A stretch of 25,005 nt of DNA. Origin: FEN-1297 sp964618785. Lineage in GTDB: Bacteria; Bacteroidota; Ignavibacteria; Ignavibacteriales; Ignavibacteriaceae. Location: NCBI GenBank assembly GCA_964618785.1, contig CAZUCY010000049.1, positions 1 through 25,005 on the forward strand, in the 5' to 3' direction. The notes beneath the pieces were generated by a model. That model had not been told where the DNA came from. It saw nothing but the letters and a program-made list of their open reading frames with translations, and ran no database searches. The translations under genes were made by a program, and so were the position numbers. Shown here in pieces: positions 14,942 to 23,647 of this stretch (the first letter of the stretch is position 1; every line of letters starts with the position of its first letter).

Positions 14942-16411
14942 ATGAGCTCATTAGAAAAGTATTTCAGTTCGTTCAGGGACAAAATAGTAGGAATTGATAA
15001 AACATTTCTTTCTCCTTATGGAGAAAAAAAAATAGTATATGCAGACTGGATAGCCAGTGGACGGCTTTATTTACCTATTGAAAAGAAGATGCTGGAAACT
15101 TTTGGTCCGCTTATAGGAAATACTCATTCCGAGTCTTCTGTTACCGGTGTAACTATGACGCTTTCGTACCATTATGCACATGACTTGATTAAAAAACATG
15201 TAAATGCCGGCGCCGACGATGTAATAATTACTGCCGGTTCCGGAATGACGGCAGTAGTAAATAAATTTCAAAGAATTTTGGGGCTGAAAATCCCCGAGCA
15301 GCTTAAAGCATACGTTCATCTTCCTAAGGAATTAATACCTGTAATATTTATTACTCATATGGAACATCACTCCAACCAAACTTCCTGGCTGGAAACTATT
15401 GCGGATGTCGTATGTATTGCTCCGACTAATGAAGGTCGAGTGGACATTAACGATTTACAGAAACAGCTTGATATTTATAAAGACAGAAAACTCAAAATTG
15501 GTTCTTTTTCCGCATGCTCAAATGTAACCGGCGTAAAAACACCGTATCATAAAATGGCGAAATTACTGCATCAGAATAAAGGCTTTTGCTTTGTCGATTT
15601 TGCATGTTCCGCTCCATATTCTGATATGAATATGCATCCGGAGGATCCGCTTGAAAAGCTTGATGCTGTTTTCTTTTCCCCTCATAAATTTATTGGAGGG
15701 CCCGGCTCTCCCGGAGTATTAATATTTGACTCAAAACTTTACCATAACCGGGTACCGGATAACCCCGGAGGCGGAACTGTGGATTGGACAAACCCTTGGG
15801 GAGAACATAAATTTATAAAAAATATCGAGCTTCGTGAAGACGGGGGAACTCCTGCTTTCTTTCAATCTATTAAAGCAGCTTTATGCGTTGAGCTTAAGGA
15901 GAAGATGATGGTGGAGAATATTGAAGAAAGAGAAAAAGAACTTGTTAAAATTGCATTTGAAGAATTAAGAAAAGTTCCACAACTTCACATCCTTGCAGAT
16001 AATATTGAGGAAAGACTCGGAGCAATTTCTTTCTATATTGATAATATCCATTACAATTTGATAGTCAAACTTCTTAATGACCGGTTCGGAATCCAGGTCA
16101 GGGGTGGCTGCTCCTGTGCGGGAACTTATGGTCATTATTTACTTCACGTAAGCCCTATGCAGTCTCATAAAATTACTGAGAAAATAAATCATGGCGATTT
16201 TTCTGAAAAACCGGGATGGATTCGTATTTCTTTGCACCCAACTATGACCAATGAAGAAGTATATTTTATTGCGGATGCTTTAAAAAATATTGTAAAAAAA
16301 ATTTCGACTTGGGAAAAAGATTATAAATACTTTTCATCTAAAAATGAATATATTAATTTATTATCAGGCGAGGACGGAACGGAATCAATTAAAAATTTAT
16401 TCTTAATGTAA
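14942..16411 (+). CDS. Class V aminotransferase, cysteine desulfurase/selenocysteine lyase-like
   Basis: A 489-residue fold-type I PLP enzyme. PLP site residues are the GSGMTAVVNK loop (99-108), H142-H143 (MEHHSN), D219 (FVDFACSAP) and the Schiff-base K249 in FFSPHKFIGGPGSPG. GGCSCAGTYGH (388-398) carries two Cys; C390 or C392 sits where SufS/CsdB-type enzymes hold the catalytic Cys. It is longer than SufS (about 400 residues) because of insertions and a C-terminal extension. AAAGAGA lies upstream of the ATG. No SufU/IscU or SufE partner is adjacent, so sulfur or selenium trafficking is only inferred; a different elimination or transamination reaction is possible. Confidence 0.85.
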   Translation: MSSLEKYFSSFRDKIVGIDKTFLSPYGEKKIVYADWIASGRLYLPIEKKMLETFGPLIGNTHSESSVTGVTMTLSYHYAHDLIKKHVNAGADDVIITAGSGMTAVVNKFQRILGLKIPEQLKAYVHLPKELIPVIFITHMEHHSNQTSWLETIADVVCIAPTNEGRVDINDLQKQLDIYKDRKLKIGSFSACSNVTGVKTPYHKMAKLLHQNKGFCFVDFACSAPYSDMNMHPEDPLEKLDAVFFSPHKFIGGPGSPGVLIFDSKLYHNRVPDNPGGGTVDWTNPWGEHKFIKNIELREDGGTPAFFQSIKAALCVELKEKMMVENIEEREKELVKIAFEELRKVPQLHILADNIEERLGAISFYIDNIHYNLIVKLLNDRFGIQVRGGCSCAGTYGHYLLHVSPMQSHKITEKINHGDFSEKPGWIRISLHPTMTNEEVYFIADALKNIVKKISTWEKDYKYFSSKNEYINLLSGEDGTESIKNLFLM

Positions 16412-16702
16412 TAATGTTTATAATTTCTACATATTAAATGTATTGTATCCCGATAGTGAGAATTATTTGATATTGTATTTCTCAATTGTGACTTATTTCT
16501 AAAATTTTCGGCGTTGTAACATAATTTTTTAAATCTACATTTACGGCATATTCTTTGCGATTGTTGTTTGGTTTAAGAGTAGTGGGGTATTGATTTATTT
16601 ACTAATAAGTGTAAATTTTGAATTAAAACAGGCAATTTGAGGTTAAAAAAAAGTAATCAATTAATGGATTAACTAATTTTAATTTTTTATAAGGAAAAAG
16701 AG
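16412..16702. other. AT-rich upstream region of the cytochrome operon
   Basis: A long non-coding stretch between the aminotransferase gene and the small ORF. It holds a TGAGAA/TTCTCA inverted repeat (16457-16462, 16479-16484) and a candidate sigma54 promoter (16545-16558). No other gene or RNA is recognisable. Confidence 0.5.
16545..16558 (+). promoter_or_regulatory. Candidate sigma54 (-24/-12) promoter for the cytochrome operon
   Basis: GGCATATTCTTTGC has the invariant GG-N10-GC spacing and the GGCA and TTGC cores of RpoN promoters. The flanks (C before GG, G after TTGC) differ from the best consensus. The inverted repeat about 60-90 bp upstream (16457-16484) could be an enhancer-binding-protein site. 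The predicted start is near 16570, leaving a leader of about 130 bases to the small ORF. Confidence 0.4.
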
Positions 16703-16780
16703 ATGAAAAATGTTATATTTTATTTGTTATTTGTTTTTCTGGTCGTAGCTCTCTTTGGGTTTGCTTTTAATATTGGGTGA
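16703..16780 (+). CDS. 25-residue single-pass membrane microprotein
   Basis: An ATG-started frame, MKNVIFYLLFVFLVVALFGF plus AFNIG, preceded by AAGGA with a seven-base spacer to the ATG. It encodes one hydrophobic helix with a positively charged start and nothing else. It lies 174 bp before the cytochrome gene in the same direction, between it and the candidate sigma54 promoter. This suggests a small accessory subunit of a membrane complex, like CydX or other respiratory microproteins. The strong ribosome binding site and near-complete hydrophobicity argue for a real gene. No named family is recognised. Confidence 0.5.
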   Translation: MKNVIFYLLFVFLVVALFGFAFNIG

Positions 16781-16954
16781 GAAAAATAGATTTTTTAGCT
16801 ATTATAGTAAAAAATATATAGTAAATAATTTCACTGCATTTTGAAATTTTGTAAGTCAAAACAAAGATAAAATTGAATTAAGTTAAGTATTATTGCATTG
16901 AAAAATAATGCTATAGTTTTTTTAAGAATTACTTGAAATTTCAGGCAGGTACTC

Positions 16955-19189
16955 ATGATTGTTCCCAACCCGAATTTAGAAAATAAAAATATAAGACTCC
17001 GGCAAATGAAAACGTATCTCAAAAACCATAATGCCTTGTTTATAATATTTATATTTTTTCTTGTATCTTGCTCATCTATTAAAATCAGCGCACAAACAAA
17101 TGATGACTGTTTAACCTGTCATAACGATAGTACTTTAACAATGGAGAAAAACAAGAACAAAATTTCTCTTTTTGTTAACTCAAGTACTCTCTCTCATTCG
17201 GCGCATCAAAAACTTCAGTGTATTGCATGCCATTCTGGTTTTGATATAAACAACACTCCGCATAAAGCCAATATTCAGCCTATAGATTGTAAAACCTGTC
17301 ATACGGATGCGGCGCTGAAACACCCATTCCATCCGCAGATGATGAAAGCCAATTCAGTAACAGGCGGTGAAGATGTTAATTGTAAAAATTGTCACGGTAC
17401 ACACGATATTATTTCGCCAAAGACACCCGGGTCAAAATTTTATTATACCAATATAGTAGATGCATGTGGAAACTGTCATAAAACTGAAAAAGAAAAATAT
17501 CTTTTTTCCGCGCACGCAACAGGATTGAAAGAAGGAGTTAAAGGCGCCCCGGGTTGCTTTACATGCCATAAGAATCAGATTACCGGAATTACGGTAAAAA
17601 GAGATCTGGCGCAGCTTAAAATTACACAGGAAAAACTTTGTGTATCTTGTCATATGAACAATCCCGAAATCAGGGAAAGAACTTCTCCATCGGCAGGTTT
17701 TATCGCCGCATACGAAAATAGCGTCCATGGAAAACTCCTTATTATTGGAAACAGTAAGGTCGCAAATTGTGTAAGCTGCCATTCAGCTCACTCCGTAAAA
17801 CCGGGCAGCGACCCGACATCAACTGTAAATAGATTTAATATTCCGAATACATGTTCACAATGCCATTCGCAAATTGTTGAGGAATATAAGCAAAGTGTAC
17901 ATGGTGTTGATGTGCTAAAAAAAGGAAGTTTAGATGCCCCTGTTTGTACAAACTGTCACGGTGAGCATAATATTTTAATGCATAACGATCCTAATTCACC
18001 GACGGCTTATGCCAACCTATCCGCGCAGGTTTGTTCACCTTGCCATACTTCAGTTAAACTTTCGGCTAAATATGGTTTGAATCCAAATAGGGAAACTACA
18101 TTTAAAAGCAGCTATCATGGAATGGCGCTTGAGGGCGGTTCAACCATTGTTGCAAATTGCGCTAGCTGCCATGGTGTTCATAATATAAGATCTCCTAATG
18201 ACCCTGCATCTTCAGTATATAAAGATAATCTTGCAAAGACTTGCGGTAAGTGCCACCCGGGTGCAAATGAAAATTTTGCTGTTGGTAAAATTCATGTAGC
18301 CGTATCAAATGAAAAAAGCGATCCGGTTCTTTACTGGATAGCTTCTATTTATATAGCTATGATCTTTTCGGTAATAGGCGGTATGTTGATACACAACCTT
18401 CTTGATTTTATTAAGAAATCGCGTATTAAAAAACTCAGGCAAATGGGCATGCTTCAAATCGAAAATCATGGTCATGCATTATACCTCAGAATGAACGTTA
18501 GCGAAAGAATTCAGCATATACTGCTTACTTTAAGTTTTATTACTCTTGTAGTTACAGGCTTTATGCTGCACTTTCCGGATTCATGGTGGGTTACACATAT
18601 AAGGGAATTGAGCGAAAATGCGTTTGCATATAGGAGCATTTTACACCGGATAGCAGCAGTAATTTTAATAACAACAAGTTTATATCATGTATATTATATC
18701 GCATTTACTGAAAGAGGAAGACAATTAGTAAAAGATTTGTTCCCAAAACGGCAGGACCTATTTGACGCGCTTGGAGTTGCTAAATTTAACCTCGGCTTAT
18801 CCAAAGTTAAACCAAGATTAGACCGCTTTAGTTATATTGAAAAGGCGGAATACTGGGCGCTGGTATGGGGAACAATAGTTATGTCCTTTACAGGATTGAT
18901 TATGTGGTTTGATAACACATTTATAGGATTATTTACAAAGTTAGGCTTCGACATTGCAAGAACAATTCATTACTATGAAGCATGGATGGCTTTTTTGGCA
19001 ATAGTAGTATGGCATTTTTACTTTGTAATTTTTAATCCTGAAATATACCCAATGAACACTTCATGGATTACCGGCAAGATTTCCGAAGAAGAAATGAGTG
19101 AAGAACATCCTCTTGAACTTGATAAAATAAGACAGAAAAAGTTTGAAGAAGAAGAGAAAGAAAAAGAGAAAGAAGACGGAAAAAATTAG
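16955..19189 (+). CDS. 13-haem cytochrome c fused to membrane cytochrome b (CbcL-like)
   Basis: A 744-residue two-part protein. After an export signal (hydrophobic 28-38) come 13 CXXCH motifs between residues 52 and 434 and a periplasmic multihaem domain with extra His ligands. Five membrane helices (about 456-692) follow, with His480, His521, His564, His578, His672 and His687 placed like b-haem ligands of FdnI/HydC-type cytochromes b. The tail (710-744) is Glu/Lys rich. The same architecture is known for Geobacter CbcL, which has nine c haems. The expected role is quinol oxidation and delivery of electrons to the periplasm. The LVSC box at 36-39 could make it a lipoprotein. M1 has AGGCAGG upstream; a start at residue 18 (17006) would give a shorter signal peptide and is possible. 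Confidence 0.9.
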   Translation: MIVPNPNLENKNIRLRQMKTYLKNHNALFIIFIFFLVSCSSIKISAQTNDDCLTCHNDSTLTMEKNKNKISLFVNSSTLSHSAHQKLQCIACHSGFDINNTPHKANIQPIDCKTCHTDAALKHPFHPQMMKANSVTGGEDVNCKNCHGTHDIISPKTPGSKFYYTNIVDACGNCHKTEKEKYLFSAHATGLKEGVKGAPGCFTCHKNQITGITVKRDLAQLKITQEKLCVSCHMNNPEIRERTSPSAGFIAAYENSVHGKLLIIGNSKVANCVSCHSAHSVKPGSDPTSTVNRFNIPNTCSQCHSQIVEEYKQSVHGVDVLKKGSLDAPVCTNCHGEHNILMHNDPNSPTAYANLSAQVCSPCHTSVKLSAKYGLNPNRETTFKSSYHGMALEGGSTIVANCASCHGVHNIRSPNDPASSVYKDNLAKTCGKCHPGANENFAVGKIHVAVSNEKSDPVLYWIASIYIAMIFSVIGGMLIHNLLDFIKKSRIKKLRQMGMLQIENHGHALYLRMNVSERIQHILLTLSFITLVVTGFMLHFPDSWWVTHIRELSENAFAYRSILHRIAAVILITTSLYHVYYIAFTERGRQLVKDLFPKRQDLFDALGVAKFNLGLSKVKPRLDRFSYIEKAEYWALVWGTIVMSFTGLIMWFDNTFIGLFTKLGFDIARTIHYYEAWMAFLAIVVWHFYFVIFNPEIYPMNTSWITGKISEEEMSEEHPLELDKIRQKKFEEEEKEKEKEDGKN

Positions 19190-19215
19190 TTAAATTAAAG
19201 TATCGAAGAGTTGTA

Positions 19216-20706
19216 ATGAAAAATAGGCTTCCCCCGTCGTTTTATAATCCGATTACTTTTGCAGGCTCTGCAATTGCTTCGGTTAGTTTTGGGCTTATTC
19301 TATTCTTAATGCTCCTTGACGCTCTTTCATCCGAGCATAAACCATATATGGGGATAATCGCCTTCGTAATTCTACCTGTATTTTTACTCGGCGGTTTAGT
19401 AGTAATTCTATACGGTATTATAAGAGAACATAGAAGAGAAACAAGAGGGCTTTATAGGGATCATGTTCTTCCCAAAATAGATTTGAATGATCCTAAGCAT
19501 AGACGGGCAGCTTTAATCTTTTCAGTTGGTACTATTCTTCTTTTACTTTTTTCAGCATTCGGAAGCTTTAAGGCTTATGAATATACCGACTCGGATCAGT
19601 TTTGCGGAACCGTCTGCCATAGTGTAATGACTCCTGAATATACTGCCTTTCAGTATTCTCCTCATGCACGCGTAGGCTGTGTTAAATGTCATATTGGTTC
19701 CGGGGCAGATTGGTATGTGAAATCCAAGCTTTCAGGCGCTTATCAAATATATTCCGTGACTTTTAATAAGTATTCGAGACCAATACCTACTCCTATTAAG
19801 AACTTGCGTCCTGCCAGCGAAACCTGTGAACAGTGCCATTGGCCGAAAGCTTTTTACAGCAGGATGGAAAAAGTTAAAAATTATTATTTATCAGATGAAG
19901 ATAATTCAAAAATATCTTTGACACTTTCAATAAATATAGGCGGTGGGAACGAAGAATCCGGTGTAACTGCCGGCATTCACTGGCATATGAATATTGCAAA
20001 CAAAGTAACCTATATTGCAGCCGATGAGGCAAGACAGGTAATTCCCTGGGTAAAGATAAAATCTTTGGATGGAAAAGAAACGGTTTACCGCAGTAATGTG
20101 GTTAAATTGCCAAAAGAACTGATGAAGGAAGAAAATATCAGAATGATGGATTGTATCGACTGCCATAACAGACCATCGCATATTTATAATCCGCCCGCAT
20201 CTTCGGTGAATAATTTAATCGGGGCTTCGTTTATTGATCCTCAGCTCCCTTATGCAAAGAGTATTTCTGTTCAGGCTCTTGAAGCCGGATATTCGAAAAA
20301 AGAGATAGCACTGGACAGTATCAGGACGATAATACAAGATTTTTATAATGTAAACTATCCTGATATTGCTGCAAGTAAAAAGAGCCGGATTGAACAAACA
20401 ATTCAGGAAGTTCAAAAAATTTATGCGCGTAATTATTTTCCCGAAATGAATGTAAGCTGGCATAAATTTCCAAACAATATAGGGCATTTATATTCACCTG
20501 GATGCTTCCGCTGCCATGACGGCAAACATGTTAGTTCCGACGGGAAAGTTATTCCTAAAGACTGCAATATATGCCATACAATTTTATCCGAACAATTTGG
20601 TAATCAAAAGACGGAACTTTCATTAACAGGCGTGGAATACCGCCATCCAGTCGATATCGGCAATTCATGGAAAGACAATTTATGCAGCGATTGTCACAGT
20701 CAATAG
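19216..20706 (+). CDS. NapC/NirT-type heptahaem quinol dehydrogenase (ImcH-like)
   Basis: A 496-residue protein with three N-terminal membrane helices (about 12-37, 45-70, 98-120), then seven c-haem sites. The first is C130-GTV-C134-H135, a CX3CH site; the others are standard CXXCH at 155, 204, 313, 430, 450 and 490. The NapC/NirT module covers the first four sites, with HSVMTPEY and CVKCHIGSG. Three helices plus seven haems match Geobacter ImcH, an inner-membrane menaquinol oxidase used with high-potential acceptors. GAAGAG precedes the ATG, 26 bp after the previous stop, so the two cytochromes are one operon. The partner reductase or outer-membrane conduit is not in view. Confidence 0.88.
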   Translation: MKNRLPPSFYNPITFAGSAIASVSFGLILFLMLLDALSSEHKPYMGIIAFVILPVFLLGGLVVILYGIIREHRRETRGLYRDHVLPKIDLNDPKHRRAALIFSVGTILLLLFSAFGSFKAYEYTDSDQFCGTVCHSVMTPEYTAFQYSPHARVGCVKCHIGSGADWYVKSKLSGAYQIYSVTFNKYSRPIPTPIKNLRPASETCEQCHWPKAFYSRMEKVKNYYLSDEDNSKISLTLSINIGGGNEESGVTAGIHWHMNIANKVTYIAADEARQVIPWVKIKSLDGKETVYRSNVVKLPKELMKEENIRMMDCIDCHNRPSHIYNPPASSVNNLIGASFIDPQLPYAKSISVQALEAGYSKKEIALDSIRTIIQDFYNVNYPDIAASKKSRIEQTIQEVQKIYARNYFPEMNVSWHKFPNNIGHLYSPGCFRCHDGKHVSSDGKVIPKDCNICHTILSEQFGNQKTELSLTGVEYRHPVDIGNSWKDNLCSDCHSQ

Positions 20707-20724
20707 TTATCGGACTTAAAAATC

Positions 20725-20742
20725 GTATTTAATTTTAAATAC
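20725..20742. terminator. AT-rich palindrome between convergent genes
   Basis: GTATTTAATTTTAAATAC is a perfect palindrome (8-bp arms) in the 48-bp gap between the cytochrome and PAP2 genes, flanked by A- and T-rich runs. Its position fits a bidirectional terminator, but an A/T-only stem is weak. Confidence 0.3.
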
Positions 20743-20754
20743 ATTATTTCATAT

Positions 20755-21765
20755 CTAAAGCTGAAATGATAAATTTATTCCTAATGGATTTACCGAAGGA
20801 TATGAAGATATAGGTGCCGATGTTGTAATTGCTGCACTCTTCGGCGAGTAAAGATTCCTGTAATATTTTCCGACTGTTGATCCGACTGCATATGACATTA
20901 AAGCCGCGGCTACTGCATCGGAAAACCAATGCATTCCACCCCTGTTAACCGACGAAACACCGAAGATAGTATAAGCAACTAAAGAGTAGCCGGCGATTTT
21001 TAACCATGTTTTATCAGGATAATAATTTGTTAAGGCGGAAACTACAGCCATAGTGGAAGCTGTATGTCCTGAAGGCCAACCCCAAAAAATCCCCCCTCTT
21101 AAAAAACCAAACTGAAAATTTTTACTTAATGAATCCATGTCGGCGTTGTCTCTCCAATCAGGGTTAGATCTCCCGGTTATAGCTTTAAGCGTTGAATTAT
21201 ATAAAAATTCAATTAAGCTTGCTTGTAATACTGCGAACGAAGCTCCTAAAGCTTCATTATTTTTTCCAGACTTGGCATAAGCAAAAAGCCCTCCGCCTAC
21301 TATAAACGGCAAAAACATTCCGGTATAAACAACAGGTCGTGCATATGTCCCATATTCTTCATGAGCATTAAAAAAATTTTCCACATAATAATCTGCGCCG
21401 CTATTCACAAGTATATAAGTAGAAGCAATGCCGCCTAAATGGAAATAAATATTCTTCCCCTCAAAGCTGTCTAAAATATTATTTCCAAAGTTGCCGAAAA
21501 GATTTAAATCGGGAGCCGAATTACTTATTAATTCAGATAAGCTGGAATTTGATAAAGAAGAACTATTAAAATTTACATTAAATTCCGCTGAATGCGGCAG
21601 ACTGCCGGGTGTATTGATTTTTACTGTATATAAATAATTTGTGTTTCCTTTAAGATATTGTGCATTCGCATTATTAATTAATAAAATAAAACAGAGTACC
21701 TGCAATATTCCCGGAAAGTAAAAATGCTTTGTTATCTGTCCATAATTGAATGCAATCTTAGTCAT
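20755..21765 (-). CDS. PAP2-family phosphatase, secreted or membrane-linked
   Basis: A 336-residue protein with an N-terminal signal (hydrophobic 18-30, NANAQ). The three PAP2 phosphatase motifs are KAITGRSNP (194-202), WPSGHT (230-235) and NRGGMHWFSD (274-283), with catalytic H234 and H279 expected. Motif 1 has Asn where many members have Arg before Pro, and motif 3 begins NR rather than SR. Several membrane segments lie at about 105-122, 143-163, 174-190 and 255-298. The expected substrate is a lipid phosphate or phosphorylated lipid carrier; the specific substrate is unknown. AGGA lies about ten bases before the ATG. Confidence 0.87.
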   Translation of the reverse strand: MTKIAFNYGQITKHFYFPGILQVLCFILLINNANAQYLKGNTNYLYTVKINTPGSLPHSAEFNVNFNSSSLSNSSLSELISNSAPDLNLFGNFGNNILDSFEGKNIYFHLGGIASTYILVNSGADYYVENFFNAHEEYGTYARPVVYTGMFLPFIVGGGLFAYAKSGKNNEALGASFAVLQASLIEFLYNSTLKAITGRSNPDWRDNADMDSLSKNFQFGFLRGGIFWGWPSGHTASTMAVVSALTNYYPDKTWLKIAGYSLVAYTIFGVSSVNRGGMHWFSDAVAAALMSYAVGSTVGKYYRNLYSPKSAAITTSAPISSYPSVNPLGINLSFQL

Positions 21766-21833
21766 TAAAGCTATTTCCTGAAATATTTAAATTAGAAGAA
21801 TCTCAATGCTAATGTAAAATTAAGTTTATTAGT

Positions 21834-22061
21834 TTGACCTGGAAAAGGCATAAAGTTATGCCGGCAATACAGATTTCAGATTTAATTCAGGCGCTATTTT
21901 TATCTGTAATAATATTTACAGGCTTCGTTCAAATTTGGCATCTGATATTTTTAAGCATTTTGCCGGGCGGTGCGGCTCTCTTCGCAAAAAAGCTCCCTGT
22001 TATAAAGCCAATTGTTCATCCGGTTTACAAACGGCTGGGTATTGTGCATGAAATTACTTAA
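21834..22061 (+). pseudogene. Internally deleted remnant of an MFS_3 (EntS-like) transporter gene
   Basis: The 75-codon frame joins two parts of one MFS family. Residues 11-42 (DLIQALFLSVIIFTGFVQIW) match the TM3-loop-TM4 region of MFS_3 exporters. Residues 44-75 (GAALFAKKLPVIKPIVHPVY and RLGIVHEI) match the extreme C-terminus of the same family, the FAxKLP...VRPIYxxxGI ending. About 300 intervening residues and the first two helices are missing, so the product cannot transport. It is best read as a decayed gene with an in-frame deletion near 21960. Recognition is from family memory, without alignment. Confidence 0.7.
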
Positions 22062-22155
22062 ACAACTGCAAGCATATCTGATCAAACATGTGATGCCATA
22101 AAGTCAATAACCTGAATTTAACACCTAAAAATAAATAATCAATTTCCATACAGTC

Positions 22156-22665
22156 TTACCATTTATTGGAATGAATCCGGGATTTATTAAATCTATCTTC
22201 ATTTTTAACTTCTTCTGCCGGGTATCCGAATGAAATTATCGAAACAGGTACAATATTTTCAGGGATTCCGTAATATTTTCTTATTCCATCGACAGTATCC
22301 TTATTGGGATAAGAACTTACCCAAACTCCGCCCAATTTTAATTCATGTATTGCCAGTAATGCATTTTGTGTCGCCGCAGAGCAGTCCTGAGCTAAATAAT
22401 CAATATTCATTTCAACCTTAAGGTCGCCGCAAATTATGATTGCAGCCGGCGCTTTCAATACCATTTCTGCATGCGGAATTATTTTATAAAGATAATCGAT
22501 GTTTTCTCTTTTATCTATTACTATAAAATGCCAGGGCTGGTAATTCATAGCGGAGGGCGCATACATAGCTGCTTTAAGGATTTCATTAATTTTTTCTTTA
22601 GAAACTTTCTTTTCCTTGTATAGACGAATGCTGCGCCTGGATAAGATTGCTTTAAGTGTATTCAT
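22156..22665 (-). CDS. Nitroreductase-family FMN oxidoreductase
   Basis: A 169-residue short nitroreductase. The N-terminal FMN-phosphate motif is RRSIRLY (10-16), with APSAMNYQPWHFIVI (36-50), CSAATQNALLAIHELKLGGVW (94-114) and a late ISFGYP motif. It is of the small class close to the NADH/F420-independent nitroreductase group found in anaerobes and uses NAD(P)H to reduce quinones or nitro compounds; the natural substrate is unknown. It stands alone, flanked by gaps of about 95 and 159 bp. Confidence 0.9.
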   Translation of the reverse strand: MNTLKAILSRRSIRLYKEKKVSKEKINEILKAAMYAPSAMNYQPWHFIVIDKRENIDYLYKIIPHAEMVLKAPAAIIICGDLKVEMNIDYLAQDCSAATQNALLAIHELKLGGVWVSSYPNKDTVDGIRKYYGIPENIVPVSIISFGYPAEEVKNEDRFNKSRIHSNKW

Positions 22666-22824
22666 TGATATTCCGATTTTTATTAAAATTATATATTTAA
22701 ATTTAAATAAACATGCGGCAAATGGCTAAACCATAAAAAGATTCGGAGGGAAAAGAAAAGCTAAAGTAAACAATAAGTTTTATAAGTCCTAAACAAGACA
22801 ATCAATAAAATCTTTTTAAAGTTA

Positions 22825-23499
22825 TCATATTTTACCGGTTCTGTTTCTGTCAATCCAATATCCCCAGGCAATGATCAGCCATTGGCTAAATCCTGATATT
22901 GTAATTGCTTTAACTGAAGGCGGCGGCGGTCCTATAATATCCATAACATAAGTAATGGAAAGAAATATTATTAAAGCCCAAAATAGAATTTGTCCTTTTT
23001 TGTTTATGGCTTTTGTCGATGTAAAATAAAAGTAAACTCCGGACAAAAAAATGAAACCTTCTACTATAATTGTAAACGTCAATGAGTTCCATAAGCTTAG
23101 ACCTACTTTAATATTACTGCCCGGAACTAATTGCAAATCCGGAAAATGAGATATTAGATCCAGTATCCAATGACTTAGGACAACTAAAGCTAAAACAATT
23201 GAGTAATTAATATCTTTCCTGAAAGCATAATAAATTAGCCCGAAAAGCAAAGCCCAGATTATTGCAGCTGTTAAGCTGTGAGAAAACGGGTAATAAATAA
23301 AATGCAGTGTCTGAAAAGCTTTAGCGGTTGGTTCTATTGCAACTTTTTCCATACCGAAAAGAATAAATACCGGCCAGAGTACGTCAAGAAATTGTGCAGC
23401 AAGAAATAGTGTCCCAAGTGAAGGCGTTTTACCCGGCTTAGCTTTTTGAAAAGTTATTTTTTTAGCCGCAAAACCTATTCCATAATGACCGATAAACAT
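22825..23499 (-). CDS. Integral membrane protein, metal-dependent hydrolase-like
   Basis: A 224-residue protein with about six hydrophobic helices. Conserved-looking polar residues recur at membrane edges: MFIGHYGIGFAAKK (H5), AQFLDVLWP, YPFSHSL, and LSHWILDLISHFPDL. This His/Asp arrangement is that of the YdjM/DUF457-type membrane-bound metal-dependent hydrolases. Activity has not been shown for most of these, so the function is unknown. The GPPPPS loop before the last helix is also present. No operon partner is evident. Confidence 0.75.
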   Translation of the reverse strand: MFIGHYGIGFAAKKITFQKAKPGKTPSLGTLFLAAQFLDVLWPVFILFGMEKVAIEPTAKAFQTLHFIYYPFSHSLTAAIIWALLFGLIYYAFRKDINYSIVLALVVLSHWILDLISHFPDLQLVPGSNIKVGLSLWNSLTFTIIVEGFIFLSGVYFYFTSTKAINKKGQILFWALIIFLSITYVMDIIGPPPPSVKAITISGFSQWLIIAWGYWIDRNRTGKI

Positions 23500-23647
23500 A
23501 ATATTATTATACTTATAAAATTAATTTAGAAATGCTGTCATTAAATTTAACTTTGGTGTAGTAGTCAAGCAATAGAATATTTATTTAAACTTTATATTTT
23601 GTAAATTTGTCAAACACAAATATTTTAGAAAAAAAGAAATAGTGAAC

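Noticed and set aside
16883..16930. GCATT/AATGC hairpin followed by T-run as a terminator before the cytochrome gene
   Set aside because: The stem is only five base pairs with an AT-rich loop in AT-rich DNA; it is too weak to call, and its position would block the operon.
16831..17022. 63-codon minus-strand frame
   Set aside because: It overlaps the cytochrome start antisense and shows low-complexity AT-driven composition.
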